Of a stretch of DNA of 64,000 nt, positions 18,086 through 28,096 are shown piece after piece. A model generated the notes under the pieces. It was not told where the DNA came from. It did not search any database and was given only the letters and a program-made list of their open reading frames with translations. The stretch's first letter is position 1, and every line of letters starts with the position of its first letter. The stretch lies in the NCBI RefSeq assembly GCF_900460065.1, contig NZ_UAVD01000029.1, positions 124,001-188,000 on the forward strand, read 5' to 3'. The stretch is from Streptomyces griseus (lineage in GTDB: Bacteria > Actinomycetota > Actinomycetes > Streptomycetales > Streptomycetaceae). Made by a program: the position numbers and the translations under genes.

Positions 18086-18565
18086 TCACCTCCGCAGCCG
18101 GGGCGCCTCGGTGGCCGCGTCGACCGTCGGGCCCGCCTCCACCCGGTCCGCCAACTGCCGGGCCCAGTCGGACAGTCCGGCGACCGCGATCCCGTGCGGC
18201 CCCGCCCCGGTGAAGGGGGCGAGCGCCCCCGCGCCCCGGCGCAGCAGCCGCGCGCCGCCCGTGGTGCTGCCCCGCGCGGAATGGGTCAGCCCCACCGCGA
18301 GCTGGGCCAGCCCCCGCCAGAGCTCGCGCTCCTCCTGGGGACCCGACTTCCAGGCGTCCTCGAAGACCTCGTGCGCGTGGAAGGGCTTTCCCTCGTCCAG
18401 CAGTCGCTGCGCTTCCCGGAGCGTCTCCGCGGGCGTGCGGACGACCCCCTCCGGCTGCCGCTCGACGCCCGGTGCGCCGTACGGCAGGGGACGTCCCAGT
18501 CCGTCACGGGGGCGCGCATTGCGCGCCCGGCCCTCGGCATCACGGTCTCTGCGCGTCTCGTTCAC
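18086..18565 (-). CDS. DUF309 family protein
   Basis: A protein of about 159 residues with the DUF309 helix pair: AQRLLDEGKPFHAHEVFEDAWKSG, with the conserved HEVFEDAWK, then ELWRGLAQLAVGLTHSARG and GARLLRRGAGAL. The function of the family is unknown. The start is a GTG at 18565 (VNETRRD); the longer frame to 18628 is low-complexity. It is divergent from the AAA regulator gene. Confidence 0.83.
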   Translation of the reverse strand: MNETRRDRDAEGRARNARPRDGLGRPLPYGAPGVERQPEGVVRTPAETLREAQRLLDEGKPFHAHEVFEDAWKSGPQEERELWRGLAQLAVGLTHSARGSTTGGARLLRRGAGALAPFTGAGPHGIAVAGLSDWARQLADRVEAGPTVDAATEAPRLRR

Positions 18566-18675
18566 CACTCGATTGTGCCCCGCACCTGCGGGGAATCCCG
18601 CGAACCCTGTCGACGAGGACCCGCGCACGACTAGGCTCGACCGTCGAGAAGACTGCCTCTGTGGGAAGGGTGGGC

Positions 18676-21329
18676 ATGAAGCCGTCCCAACCGTTGTACG
18701 AGCGTGAACCGGAACTCGCCGCGGCCGCGGAGGCGGTGGACGCCCTCTGCGGTGCGCAGGCCGTCGGCGGACTCCTGGTATTCAGCGGAGAGGCGGGGAT
18801 CGGCAAGACCGCACTGCTCGCGGAGATCCGGCGCATGGCCGCCGACCGCTGCACCGTCTGGTCCGCCCGGGGAGGCGAGACCGTCACCTCCGTACCGCTC
18901 CACGTCGTACGGCAGTTGCTGCATCCCGCACTCGACCAGTTTCCGCCCGACGAGACCCGCGCCCTGCTCGGCGACTGGTACGAGACGACCGCCCCGGCCC
19001 TGGGGCTCGCCGAGCCGAGCGGCCCGCAGCCCGACCCGCAGGGCGTGCGCGACGGCCTGGACTTCGTCGTCGGCCGCCTCGCGTCCCGGCTCAGCCACCG
19101 GCCGTTACTGCTCATCGTGGACGACGCGCACTGGGCGGACGGCGAATCCCTCGCCTGGCTGGCCTCGTTCACCGCCCGCCTCGGTGAACTGCCGGTCCTG
19201 GTGGTGCAGGCCCACCGCCCGCAGGAACTGGCCGAGCGCGACGCCAACTACATCGCCGACCGCGAGGCCGAGCGCGGGTTCGGCAGCCAGGGGACGGTGA
19301 CCCGGGTCGCCCTGCGGGCGCTGACTCCGGACGCCACCGCCGTACTGGTCCGCGCGGCCCTCGGCGATCACGCCGACGACCCGTTCTGCCGTGAGGTGTG
19401 GGCCGTCACCGGCGGCAATCCGTACGAGGCGGTCGAACTGGTCGCCAAGGTCCAGGACCGCGAACTGCCGCCGGTGGAGGAATCCGCGGGCGAACTGCGC
19501 GAGCTCGGCGCGTCCGCCAGGGGCAGCGGGCTCGTCGCCCGCCTGGAGCGGCTCGGCACGAACGCCAACCGGTTCGCCTGGGCCGCCGCGGTCCTCGGCA
19601 CCGACATCTCGCAGGAACTGGCCGCCACCCTCGCCGGAATGAGCTCGGCCGAGGCCGCCGACTGCACGGCCCGGCTGCGGGACGCCCGTATCGTCAGCGG
19701 CTTCGACCCGTTGGAGTTCGTCCACCCGCTGATCGCGACCGCGGTCTACCGCTCGATCCCGCCGGCCACCCGCACCGCCATGCACGGGCGCGCCGCCTGG
19801 GCGATCACCCGGGCCGGCCTCGGCGCCGCGGCGGCCTCCCGGCACCTGCTGGAGGTCCATCCGGACGACGACCAGGAACTGGTCGCGCAACTGCGGGAAG
19901 CCGCCCGCCAGCACCTCGCCGTCGGCGCGCCCGAAGCGGCCCGGCGCTGCCTGGAACGGGCCCTGGAGGAGCCGCCGCGCCCCAAGGACCGGGCCGTCCT
20001 ACTGTACGAGCTGGGCTGTGCCACGCTGCTGAGCTCCCCGCCCACCACGGTCCAGCACCTGCGCGCGGCCCTGGACATGCCGGGGCTCGACGACGGGCTG
20101 CGGGTCGACGCCACCTTCCGGCTCGCCGCCGCGCTCGCCCACAACAACCAGCTCAAGGACGCGGCCCTCTCGCTGGCCGCCGAAGCCGCGCGCACCGCAC
20201 CCGGTCCCGGACTGATGCGCCTCCAGGCCGCGCACTTCATGTGGGAGGGCATGCAGGCCACCGAGGACGACGGGCCGGCCCGCTCCCGTCGGCTCACCCG
20301 CAACGCCGACCACCTCAAGGGCCGCGACAACGCGGAGCGGGCGCTGCTCACGCTGCGGGCCTTCGACGCCATGGTGCGCGGTGAGAACGCCCAGCTCATC
20401 GTCGACCTCTGCGAACGCGCGCTGATCGACGGCAGTCCCGCCCGGGGACTCGGCTGGACCGACTCCGAGTGGGGCTTCGAACTCCCCACCATGGTCGGCA
20501 TCGCGTACACCTTCGTCGACCAACTGGACCGCGCCGAGAGCCTCTTCGGCGAAGCGGTCAGGGCCTTCGAGATCTCCGGCTGGAGCGGGGCCCACCTGGC
20601 GTTCGCGCACACCCTCCTCGGCATGGTCCACCGCCGGCGCGGACGCCTCGCCGAGGCCGAGGGCTTCCTGCGCGAAGGGCTCCGCCTCGCCGACCGCGTC
20701 GGCTCCGGACTCCCCGTCCACTGGGACGCGGCCTGCCTGCTCATCGACACCCTGCTGGCCCGCGGACGCACCGAGGAGGCCCGCCGCATCGCCGACCGCT
20801 ACGACTTCGGCCCGCCCTACCCCAGCGCCATGGTGCTGCCCGACGGCCCGTCCATGCGGGGCCGCCTGCTGCTGGCGGAGGGCCGCAAGGAGGACGCGAT
20901 CGCGGAGCTCGAAGCGGCGGGCGCCGCTCTGGAGTCGCGCGAACGCTTCAACGGCGTCTGGGCACCCTGGGCCGGCGACCTGGCGCGGGCCCTGGCCGAG
21001 GACGACCCGGCCCGCGCGGCCCACCTCGCCGCCAGGAACCGGGTGCACGCCGAACGGTTCGGCACGCCCACCGCCATGGGTGAGGCGCTGCGCTGCGTCG
21101 CCCTCTTCGCGCCCCCGGAGCGGTCCGCGCAACTGCTGGCCGAGGCGGTGGCACACCTGGAGAAGTCCCCTCCGCCTACGAGCACGCCCTCGCCCGGGTC
21201 GACTACGGCATCGCGATCGGTTCGCACCGGGAACTCGCCCGCGCCCAGAAGCAGGCGATGGCCTGCGGCGCCGAAGGGCTGGCCGCCCGCGCGCAACAGG
21301 CACGCGCGTCGATACGGTCCTCCGAGTGA
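18676..21329 (+). CDS. Large AAA/LuxR-type ATPase regulator with a C-terminal frameshift
   Basis: A STAND/LuxR-like regulator with N-terminal AAA ATPase: Walker A GEAGIGKTALL near residue 40 and Walker B LLLIVDDAHWADGES near residue 150. A long helical-repeat region follows, with no C-terminal HTH visible. The frame continues cleanly to about 21166 and then loses family sense. Adding one C to the CCCC run at 21167-21170 restores a natural ending (HALARVDYGIAIGSH, then RASIRSSE, TGA at 21327-21329) and an 884-residue protein. Without the fix the frame reads on through the tRNA to 21468. So this is a real frameshift or a base-call error in a C-run. The GTG at 18661 is an alternative start. Confidence 0.78.
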
Positions 21330-21378
21330 GGTAATGTTTGTCCTGCGCGGTCACCCGGGGGAACCGGGAGAAACGCGG

Positions 21379-21452
<74 letters not shown>

Positions 21453-21467
21453 CTGGAGACAGTCGTA

Positions 21468-21517
21468 GATCAAGGGCCGGTTTCGGAGCAATCCGAAACC
21501 GGCCCTTGATCATTTTT
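21468..21517 (+). terminator. Intrinsic terminator after tRNA-Pro
   Basis: A perfect 20-bp stem (21468-21487 with 21492-21511) with a GCAA loop is followed by a T5 run at 21513-21517. This is a textbook rho-independent terminator, unusual in having a T-tract in this GC-rich genome. Confidence 0.93.
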
Positions 21518-21651
21518 GGGGACCAGTCGGGGACCAGCCGGAGGTCCGGCGTCCCTGACCGGGGCAGCGGGTCATGACGACGGGGCCCGGGCCCCCGGCC
21601 GCGCACCGAAGTCCCCTCGTCGTAGGGGGTATGCCGTAGGGGGGGCGTAAG

Positions 21652-21673
21652 GGGGTAGCCGATCGGCTACCCC
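21652..21673. promoter_or_regulatory. Perfect 22-bp palindrome upstream of the ABC exporter operon
   Basis: GGGGTAGCCGA is followed directly by its complement TCGGCTACCCC, ending 56 bases before the ABC ATPase start. Three G-rich CGTAGGGGG-like copies precede it (21620-21656). It is the best candidate for the binding site of the operon's own response regulator, or of another dimeric regulator. Confidence 0.6.
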
Positions 21674-21729
21674 TTGAGGAGCCCGATGGGCCATGTGCCG
21701 ACGCGCTCCGGCCCTGCACGGTTGAGGGC

Positions 21730-22632
21730 ATGGCTCTCATTGAAGTGAACGATCTGCGCAAGAGCTACGGCGGACGCCCCGTCGTGGACGGCGTCTCCCT
21801 CGCGGTGGAGGAGGGGGAGATCTTCGGAGTTCTGGGCTCCAACGGCGCAGGCAAGACCACCACCGTCGAGTCGATCATCGGGCTGCGCGTTCCGGACAGC
21901 GGCACCATCCGGGTGTGCGGGCTCGACCCGATCGCCGACCGGGCGAAGACCACGCTCGTCATCGGCGCGCAGCTGCAGGAGAGTGAGCTGCAGGGCAAGC
22001 TCACCGTCGCCGAGGTGCTCCGGCTGTACACCGACTGCTACCCCGACCCCGCCGACTGGCGCACCCTGGCCGAGCGCCTCGGCCTGGGGGAGAAGCTCAA
22101 CACCCGTTTCGCGCATCTGTCCGGCGGCCAGAAGCAGCGGCTGGCCATCGCGCTCGCGCTGGTCGGCAACCCCCGGGTCGTCGTCCTGGACGAGCTGACG
22201 ACCGGCCTGGACCCGGCGGCGCGGCGCGAAGTGTGGTCGCTGATCGAGGACGTCCGGGCGAGCGGCGTCACCATTCTCCTCGTCACGCACTTCATGGAAG
22301 AGGCACAGCGGCTGTGCGACCGGGTCGCGATCTTCAGCCGGGGCCGGATCACCGCCCAGGACACCCCCTCCGGTCTGGTGGCGCAGTCCGCTAGCGGCAC
22401 CGTCATCTCCTTCACCCCGTCCCGTCCGCTGGCCGCGGACGCCCTCGCCGCCCTGCCGGGTCTCGCCTCCATCACTCAACATGACGGCAAGTTCACCCTC
22501 GCCGGTACCGACGAGACCGTGAACGCGGTGATCAACCTGCTCGCCCGCAACCGGGTGAGCGCCCACCATCTGCGCGTCACCGACTCCACCCTCGACGACG
22601 CCTTCCTCGACCTGACGGGAGCCGACGCGTGA
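21730..22632 (+). CDS. ABC transporter ATP-binding protein (DrrA/CcmA type)
   Basis: A 300-residue ABC-2 type ATPase. Walker A GSNGAGKT is at residues 36-43, the signature LSGGQ at 130-134, Walker B VVVLDE at 150-155, and the H-loop is TH in LLVTHFMEEA. The C-terminal 80 residues form the typical regulatory extension of drug and lipid exporters. A perfect 22-bp palindrome lies upstream. It overlaps the permease by GTGA. Together with the kinase and regulator behind it, it forms an export system that senses its own trigger, as in antibiotic-peptide resistance modules; the substrate is unknown. Confidence 0.93.
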   Translation: MALIEVNDLRKSYGGRPVVDGVSLAVEEGEIFGVLGSNGAGKTTTVESIIGLRVPDSGTIRVCGLDPIADRAKTTLVIGAQLQESELQGKLTVAEVLRLYTDCYPDPADWRTLAERLGLGEKLNTRFAHLSGGQKQRLAIALALVGNPRVVVLDELTTGLDPAARREVWSLIEDVRASGVTILLVTHFMEEAQRLCDRVAIFSRGRITAQDTPSGLVAQSASGTVISFTPSRPLAADALAALPGLASITQHDGKFTLAGTDETVNAVINLLARNRVSAHHLRVTDSTLDDAFLDLTGADA

Positions 22633-23420
22633 GCGCCGCCACCGCACCTCCGGCCCCTTCCCTCACCGCCAACGTCAGGGCCCGCCCCGGCCGGGCCGTG
22701 CTCCGGGCCGAGACGCTGCTGTTCTTCCGTGAGCCCGGCTCGGTGTTCTGGGTCATGGCCTTCCCCACCCTGCTGCTGCTGATCCTCGGCTTCATCCCGG
22801 CCATGACCGAGGCCAAGGACGAGCTCGGCGGCCTGTCCACCGTCGAGGCCTATGTGCCCGTCGCCGTGCTGCTCTCGATGATCATGGCCGGCCTGATGGC
22901 CATGCCTCCGGTGATCACCGGCTACCGCGAGCGCGGCATCCTGCGACGCATGTCCACTACCCCGGTGCGCCCCACCTCCGTGCTCGGTGCTCAGGTGGGA
23001 CTGCACGCCGCCGCTTCCCTGTTCTCCGCCGTGCTCACCCTCGCGGTGGGACGCATCGTCTCCGGCGTCGCCCTGCCGGGCCAGATCCTCGGCTACCTGC
23101 TGACCCTGCTCCTGGCGGTGGTGTGCGTGCTGGCGCTCGGCGCGCTGATCTCCGCGCTGTCCCCCACCACGAAGATCGCCCAGGCGGTCAGCATCTCGGT
23201 GTTCTTCCCCTCGATGCTCGCGGCCGGCGTCTACATGCCCATCCAGCAGATGCCCGACGTGATGGCGAGGATCGTGGAACTGCTGCCCTTCGGCGCCGCC
23301 GCCCAGGCCCTGAACCAGGCCACCGCCGGTGACTGGCCGGACTGGAACCACCTCGGCGTACTGGCCCTGTGGACGCTCGTGCTGTCCGCGTCCGCCACGC
23401 GCTGGTTCCGTTGGCAGTGA
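22629..23420 (+). CDS. ABC-2 type permease
   Basis: A 263-residue integral membrane permease with about six helices, beginning LFFREPGSVFWVMAFP and containing the conserved GYRERGILRRMSTTPVRP, where the ABC-2 family contacts the ATPase. It starts at a GTG overlapping the ATPase stop and ends with a GTGA overlap to the kinase, so the four genes 21730-25376 form one tightly coupled operon. Confidence 0.92.
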   Translation: MSAATAPPAPSLTANVRARPGRAVLRAETLLFFREPGSVFWVMAFPTLLLLILGFIPAMTEAKDELGGLSTVEAYVPVAVLLSMIMAGLMAMPPVITGYRERGILRRMSTTPVRPTSVLGAQVGLHAAASLFSAVLTLAVGRIVSGVALPGQILGYLLTLLLAVVCVLALGALISALSPTTKIAQAVSISVFFPSMLAAGVYMPIQQMPDVMARIVELLPFGAAAQALNQATAGDWPDWNHLGVLALWTLVLSASATRWFRWQ

Positions 23421-24733
23421 CGAACGAATCACGTGCGCCGGGTGCCATGGCCAACACTGACGGCATGGCACCCGACGCATCCCCTCAGGACACCGATCCG
23501 CGGGCCGTGCACCCAGCGCCGCCGCTGCTCCTTCGGTTCAGCCCTCCCGCCCTCCTCGCCGTCGCCCTGGTGCTGGCCGGAGCGACCGCGGCCTTCATCG
23601 GCATGAGTGGCGCCGACTGGTGGGCGCTGGGCGCACTCGCCGCCGCGGCACTCGTCCTGCAACTGTGGTGGGACCGGACGGCACGCGCCCGGCCCGGCCC
23701 CCACGCGGCCGGCGCGACGTACTACGCGTTGCGCTCGGCCCTGGGGTTCGGTCTGGCCTGGATCAACCCGTTCTGCGCCTTCTACGCCGCGGTCGGCTGC
23801 TTCGACGTCGAGCGGCTGGTGCCCCGTCGCTGGATCCCCCTCGGCCTGCTGGCCACCGCCGTGACGATCGCCGGCGCGCAGATCGGCGGCATGCCGCCCG
23901 GATCCATGACGAGGTGGGTGTTCTACGGCCTGCTGGTCGCCGTGAACACGGGCGTCTTCCTGACCGTCCGGCACGACGCGGAGAAGGAGGAGCACCGTAC
24001 CCGTGAGCGGGTGGAGACCATCCGTGAGCTGGAGCGGGCCCTGACGGAGAACGCGGCCCTGCACGATCAGTTGCTGCTCCAGGCGAGGGAGGCCGGGATC
24101 GCCGAAGAACGCCGTCGACTGGCTGCGGAGATCCACGACACCGTCGCCCAAGACCTGACCGGCGTCATCTCCCAGCTCCAGGTCGTCACCGACTCCCGGG
24201 AGCCGGACACGGTCCGCGTCCACGCCGAACGGGCCCTGCAACTGGCCCGCCACAGCCTCGGCGAGGCCCGCCGCGCCGTCGTCAACCTCGCACCCGTCGC
24301 GCTGGCCGAGGACGACCTGCCCGAGGCATTGCGGAAGACGGTCGCTCGCTGGTCCGAACGCACCTGCGTGCAGGCCGAGTTCACCCTGACCGGCACCGCC
24401 GAGCCGCAGCACGACGAGGTGCGGGCGACCCTGCTGCGCATCGCGGCGGAGGCGCTGTCCAACGCGGCACGCCACGCGAAGGCCACCCGGGTCGGCGTGA
24501 CCCTGACCTACCTGGGCCAGGAGGTCGTGCTCGACGTCCGCGACGACGGCCACGGCTTCGACCCGTCCGCCCCGCCCGAGCGCGGCACCGGGACCGGAAC
24601 CGGGTCAGGCTTCGGCCTGGCGGGCATGCGGGCCCGCGCCGAACGGCTTGCCGGGGAGCTGACCGTGGAGTCCGAACCGGGCCTGGGCACCGTCGTGTCC
24701 GCGTGTGTACCGTCGGTGCCCTATGAACGCTGA
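23417..24733 (+). CDS. Sensor histidine kinase (HisKA_3, DesK-like)
   Basis: A 438-residue kinase. Four or five N-terminal membrane helices (about residues 35-180) lead to a coiled-coil (ERVETIRELERALTENA) and the phospho-acceptor motif AAEIHDTVAQDL with H240. The ATPase part has EALSNAARHAKAT, DDGHGFDP, a Gly-Thr repeat lid and GFGLAGMRARAERL. The GTG at 23417 overlaps the permease stop (GTGA), fitting the coupling seen in this operon; ATG at 23447 or 23465 is possible. With no extracellular sensor domain, it probably senses through its membrane part or the ABC permease, as in DesK- or LiaS-like systems; inference. Confidence 0.9.
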   Translation: MTNESRAPGAMANTDGMAPDASPQDTDPRAVHPAPPLLLRFSPPALLAVALVLAGATAAFIGMSGADWWALGALAAAALVLQLWWDRTARARPGPHAAGATYYALRSALGFGLAWINPFCAFYAAVGCFDVERLVPRRWIPLGLLATAVTIAGAQIGGMPPGSMTRWVFYGLLVAVNTGVFLTVRHDAEKEEHRTRERVETIRELERALTENAALHDQLLLQAREAGIAEERRRLAAEIHDTVAQDLTGVISQLQVVTDSREPDTVRVHAERALQLARHSLGEARRAVVNLAPVALAEDDLPEALRKTVARWSERTCVQAEFTLTGTAEPQHDEVRATLLRIAAEALSNAARHAKATRVGVTLTYLGQEVVLDVRDDGHGFDPSAPPERGTGTGTGSGFGLAGMRARAERLAGELTVESEPGLGTVVSACVPSVPYER

Positions 24734-25376
24734 GAACCACGAGACGATCACCCTGCTGATCGTCGACGACCACCCGGTGGTACGCGACGGCCTGCACAAC
24801 ATGCTCGATTCCGCGGACGGCTTCACCGTGCTCGGCGAGGCCTCCGGAGGCAAAGAGGCCGTGGAGCTCACCCTCCGTACGGACCCGGACGTCGTCCTGA
24901 TGGACCTCCGCATGCCGACCGGCAGCGGCGTCGAGGCCATCGCCGAGCTGACCCGTCGCGGCGTACGGGCTCGGGTCCTGGTGCTCACCACCTACGACAC
25001 CGACTCCGACACACTCCCCGCGATCGAAGCCGGGGCCACGGGCTACCTCCTCAAGGACGCGCTGCGCGACGAGCTGTACGGGGCCATCAGAGCGGCGGCG
25101 GCGGGCCGTACCGTCCTGTCCCCGGCGGTCGCCACCCGCCTGGTCACGGCGGTACGCAACCCCGCCGCACCCCCTGCCGACGACCCACTCTCCACACGGG
25201 AGCTGCAGATCCTCGAACACGTGGAACGCGGCGCGTCGAACCGGGAGATCGCCCGCGCGCTGTTCATCAGCGAGGCGACCGTCAAGAAGCACCTGACCCA
25301 TATCTACGACAAGCTGGACGTGCGGGACCGGGCCGCGGCAGTGGCCGCCGCCTTCCGGCGGGGCATCCTCGGCTGA
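24723..25376 (+). CDS. NarL/FixJ-family response regulator
   Basis: A 217-residue regulator with a receiver (VDDHPVVRDG, phospho-acceptor D61 in VVLMDLRMP, K in YLLKDA) and a LuxR helix-turn-helix (LSTRELQILEHVERGASNREIA). It overlaps the kinase by 11 bases and is the last gene of the ABC export operon. It most likely binds the 22-bp palindrome at 21652-21673 (inference). Confidence 0.92.
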   Translation: MNAENHETITLLIVDDHPVVRDGLHNMLDSADGFTVLGEASGGKEAVELTLRTDPDVVLMDLRMPTGSGVEAIAELTRRGVRARVLVLTTYDTDSDTLPAIEAGATGYLLKDALRDELYGAIRAAAAGRTVLSPAVATRLVTAVRNPAAPPADDPLSTRELQILEHVERGASNREIARALFISEATVKKHLTHIYDKLDVRDRAAAVAAAFRRGILG

Positions 25377-25411
25377 CCGTGACGCCGTAGGAGCCACCCG
25401 AGGGCGCCTCG

Positions 25412-25670
25412 GAGGTCCTGACAAAGGCGTTTCACGTGCCGGTGTGTGGTGAGGCATGTGGCGAGGCCGAGGAAGGCTTCGTGGATGTCGTCTCGTCGTT
25501 CCCAGCGGGTGCGGAGGCGTCGGAAGCCTTGCAGCCAGGCGATGGTGCGCTCGACGACCCAGCGGTGAATGCCGAGGCCGGATCCGTGGGCGATGCCACG
25601 GCGGGCGATGACGGGTTTGACGCCCTGCACCCAGACGAGCCGGCGGATGTGCTCCGACCGCGGGGCCGGG
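25412..25670 (-). pseudogene. IS5-family transposase remnant
   Basis: This strand encodes the C-terminal part of an IS5-like DDE transposase: VKPVIARRGIAHGSGLG, HRWVVERTIAWLQGFRRLR, and RDDIHEAFLGLAT. Only about 85 residues remain; the N-terminal catalytic half and the terminal inverted repeats are missing and the frame runs into unrelated sequence at both ends. From 25671 to 25968 there is no gene. That stretch holds only a small GTGAGG-TACG-CCTCAC inverted repeat (25856-25871) and the sigma-factor leader. Confidence 0.7.
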
Positions 25671-25968
25671 TCCCCGGCCGGGGAAGGCACGTACCCCCCG
25701 CGGCCTCGGAAGCCTCCGGGCGGCGATGCCGCGTATCCCATAGGGCGTTGGCTGGAGCCGGCTGACGATCAGGAAACGGGAGGGTGGCCGACCGAATGAG
25801 ATGGCCTCCCCGTCAGGGAGCAAGCTCGGTCGAGGGAAGAACAAGCTGCTCAGATGTGAGGTACGCCTCACCTCTCCGGCGCCTTTCCCGGGACGGCGCT
25901 GTAACGATCAGCCCTTTCGGCCCACTACTCCATGACAGAACACACCAGGAAGGACAGGAGGTGCGGCC

Positions 25969-26529
25969 GTGCCCGACTACGACGCGGATCGTTTCACCGC
26001 CATCTATGACGGATGTCGACAACGCGTGTGGGCCTACGTCGTCAGCCGAGCGGGACGACAGGTGGCCGACGAAGTGGTGAGCGAGACGTTCACCGTGGCC
26101 TGGCGCAAGCTGGACGAGGTCCCCGAGCCGCCGCTGCCGTGGCTGCTCGGGGTCGCCCGCAACATTCTGCGAGACAACATCCGGGCGGAGGCCAGACGCA
26201 CGTCTTTCGTTGCCGAACTGCGCTCCTGGACAGAACCCGCCGAGGCGGACATCGCAGAGGAAATCTCCGAGCGAAGCGCGCTGCTCAAGGCGCTGGCCTC
26301 GCTGCCGGAGGACGACCGGGAACTGCTGATCCTCTCCGGATGGCAGGGGCTGACCCCGGCGCAGGCGGCCAGGGTGGTCGGCTGTTCGCCCATCACCCTG
26401 CGGGTCCGCCTTCACCGAGCGCGGAAGCGGCTTACCGAAGCCGCTTCCGCCTACCCGCTCATTCGGGATGCCGCAGTTGAGCAAGGCATGTCCCCTCAGG
26501 TCCGGATCGCGACAGGAAAAGAAGCCTGA
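25969..26529 (+). CDS. ECF-type RNA polymerase sigma factor
   Basis: A 186-residue sigma factor. Sigma-70 region 2 is at about residues 9-75 (FTAIYDGCRQRVWAYVVSR, then WRKLDEVP and LPWLLGVARNILRD), and region 4 is at about 110-160 (ALASLPEDDRELLIL, GLTPAQAARVVGCSPITLRVRLHRARKRL). It starts at a GTG with a GGAGG ribosome site. The next gene starts 1 base inside its stop (TGATG), so the pair is co-translated. It has no zinc anti-sigma protein; the partner is a CU044_5270 protein. Confidence 0.92.
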   Translation: MPDYDADRFTAIYDGCRQRVWAYVVSRAGRQVADEVVSETFTVAWRKLDEVPEPPLPWLLGVARNILRDNIRAEARRTSFVAELRSWTEPAEADIAEEISERSALLKALASLPEDDRELLILSGWQGLTPAQAARVVGCSPITLRVRLHRARKRLTEAASAYPLIRDAAVEQGMSPQVRIATGKEA

Positions 26530-27671
26530 TGAAGAACGACATCCTGCACCGTCTGACAGCCGCCCGCCCCGCCCACCTCGACCCCGGCCGTCCCACGCCG
26601 CTGCTTCGGGATGAGGAACTCGCGAGGATCATGACCTCTCCCCGCGCAACACCCAAAGCGCGCGACACCGTCCAGCCGAACAGGGCGCGTCGCCCACTCC
26701 TCTCGGGTCTCGCCCTGGCCGCCGTGGCGGTGGCCCTGGTAGTGATCACCGACATCCCGCCGGACGGGGCAGCGTCCGCGCCGCACTCCGAGGCGACTGG
26801 CTCCGGCAGCGAGGTCCTGTTCGCCGCCGCCGCGCATGTCGAGCAGCAACAGGCCGGCTCCGGCGCCTACTGGTACGTGGAGGAACATCTCGGTTCCCTC
26901 CAAGAGGTCCCCGGCAAGAGCTACACCGTCGCCGTGCGCACGGAGCAGCGCTCCTGGACGGCCGCCGCCAAGAACAGGCAGTGGTCGCAGCTCCTGGACC
27001 TGGGCTCGCGTCCTGCCACGAAAGCCGACGAGGATGCCTGGAAGGCGGACGGTTCCCCCACGTCATGGCACCTGGAGGGCGAGACCCTCACCTACGCCGG
27101 CAAGGGCGAGATCCAACACGACGCCCCCGGCGGAAAGGCGGACATCGGCACGATGGGTGACCTGCCCCTCCATCTTCTGGACTCGCTTCCCACCGATGAA
27201 AAGGCCCTGCGCAAGCGCCTTTCCGCCCTGGTCGACAAGGACTACAACGCCCCCGCGGAAATCCTTGACCGGATGGTCGTCGACACGGCCGTCCAACTCG
27301 CCACGACCCTCCCGTCCACCCCTGCTCTGCGCGCCGCGGCCTACCGTCTCCTCGCCGCCGAACCCGGCGTGCGCTCTCTTGGTGACGTCAAGGACCACAC
27401 AGGCCGCACCGGCTACGCCGTCGCCCTTTCCAGCCCCCACGAGGCCGTCGAACTCCACCTGATCTTCGACAAGTCCACGGGCATGCCACTCGGCACCGAG
27501 ACCGTCATCACGCAGAACGGTGAGACGGGAAACAAGGGCAAGCCACAGGCCTACACAACGATCACCTCGATGAAGTGGACCGAGGACGCGCCACCGTTCA
27601 ACACCGACTCCAAGGACCCGGGCCCCATCTCCGGCCCTGGCGAGAAACTGGACGCCGAGCCAACTCGCTGA
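26529..27671 (+). CDS. CU044_5270 family membrane protein (sigma-factor partner)
   Basis: A 380-residue protein of the CU044_5270 family. It has a cytoplasmic N-terminus of about 55 residues, one membrane helix (about 58-78, LSGLALAAVAVALVVI) and a secreted C-terminal domain with an AHVEQQQAGSGAYWYVEEH motif near its start. Such proteins are commonly encoded directly after this kind of ECF sigma gene and probably act as its anti-sigma or sensor, but that role is inferred. The ATG overlaps the sigma stop by one base. Confidence 0.85.
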   Translation: MKNDILHRLTAARPAHLDPGRPTPLLRDEELARIMTSPRATPKARDTVQPNRARRPLLSGLALAAVAVALVVITDIPPDGAASAPHSEATGSGSEVLFAAAAHVEQQQAGSGAYWYVEEHLGSLQEVPGKSYTVAVRTEQRSWTAAAKNRQWSQLLDLGSRPATKADEDAWKADGSPTSWHLEGETLTYAGKGEIQHDAPGGKADIGTMGDLPLHLLDSLPTDEKALRKRLSALVDKDYNAPAEILDRMVVDTAVQLATTLPSTPALRAAAYRLLAAEPGVRSLGDVKDHTGRTGYAVALSSPHEAVELHLIFDKSTGMPLGTETVITQNGETGNKGKPQAYTTITSMKWTEDAPPFNTDSKDPGPISGPGEKLDAEPTR

Positions 27672-27724
27672 GGCGCACGGCCCGGGGCCGGCGGGGTGCC
27701 TTCTGTGAGGAGGCGCCCGGCATC

Positions 27725-28096
27725 AGCCCAGCGTTTCTCCCTGTCGATGGTGCTGAGCGGGCCGGTCCAGCGGACGGTGCCGTAGGTCAGGTCGCGAGCG
27801 TGCCGGTACTTTGCCGACCAGCGGACGAAGTGGCCGGTCTCGTCGGCTCGGAGAGGACCGGCTGCCCGTCCAACTGGAGGACGTCGAGAGCGACGTCATA
27901 CGCCGGGAACGCATGCGCGAGCGCCCGTACCGTCCGAGGGCGCCGGACGCGGCACGCCGATGGAGCGCCCCGAAGTCCACCACCCCCCGCCGGTCAGGGC
28001 CAGCAATTCGCCATCGAGGAACAGCCCGGGCGGGAGCCGGGCCGCGGCCGCCACCAGATCGGGGAACCGGTCCTGGAACAGCGTGCCCAGGTGCAC
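27725..28096 (-). pseudogene. ATP-dependent DNA ligase remnant, frameshifted
   Basis: This strand shows pieces of an ATP-dependent DNA ligase: FPDLVAAAARLPPG, LDGELLAL (a nucleotidyltransferase motif), then in a shifted frame LHRRAASGA and LQLDGQPVL. There are frameshifts and no intact start, and the lysine motif is absent. Its upstream end abuts exactly the repeated tRNA-Pro flank at 28097. I see it as a decayed gene trapped at the island edge; it may be cargo or an old insertion. Confidence 0.55.

Noticed and set aside
25856..25871. Iron-box (DmdR/IdeR) site in GTGAGG-TACG-CCTCAC
   Set aside because: It lacks the TTAGG and CCTAA ends of an iron box; only a 6-bp dyad is present.
21453..28096. 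Intact integrative element with its own integrase
   Set aside because: No integrase, excisionase or replication gene was found between the repeats; the element is decayed or was mobilised in trans.
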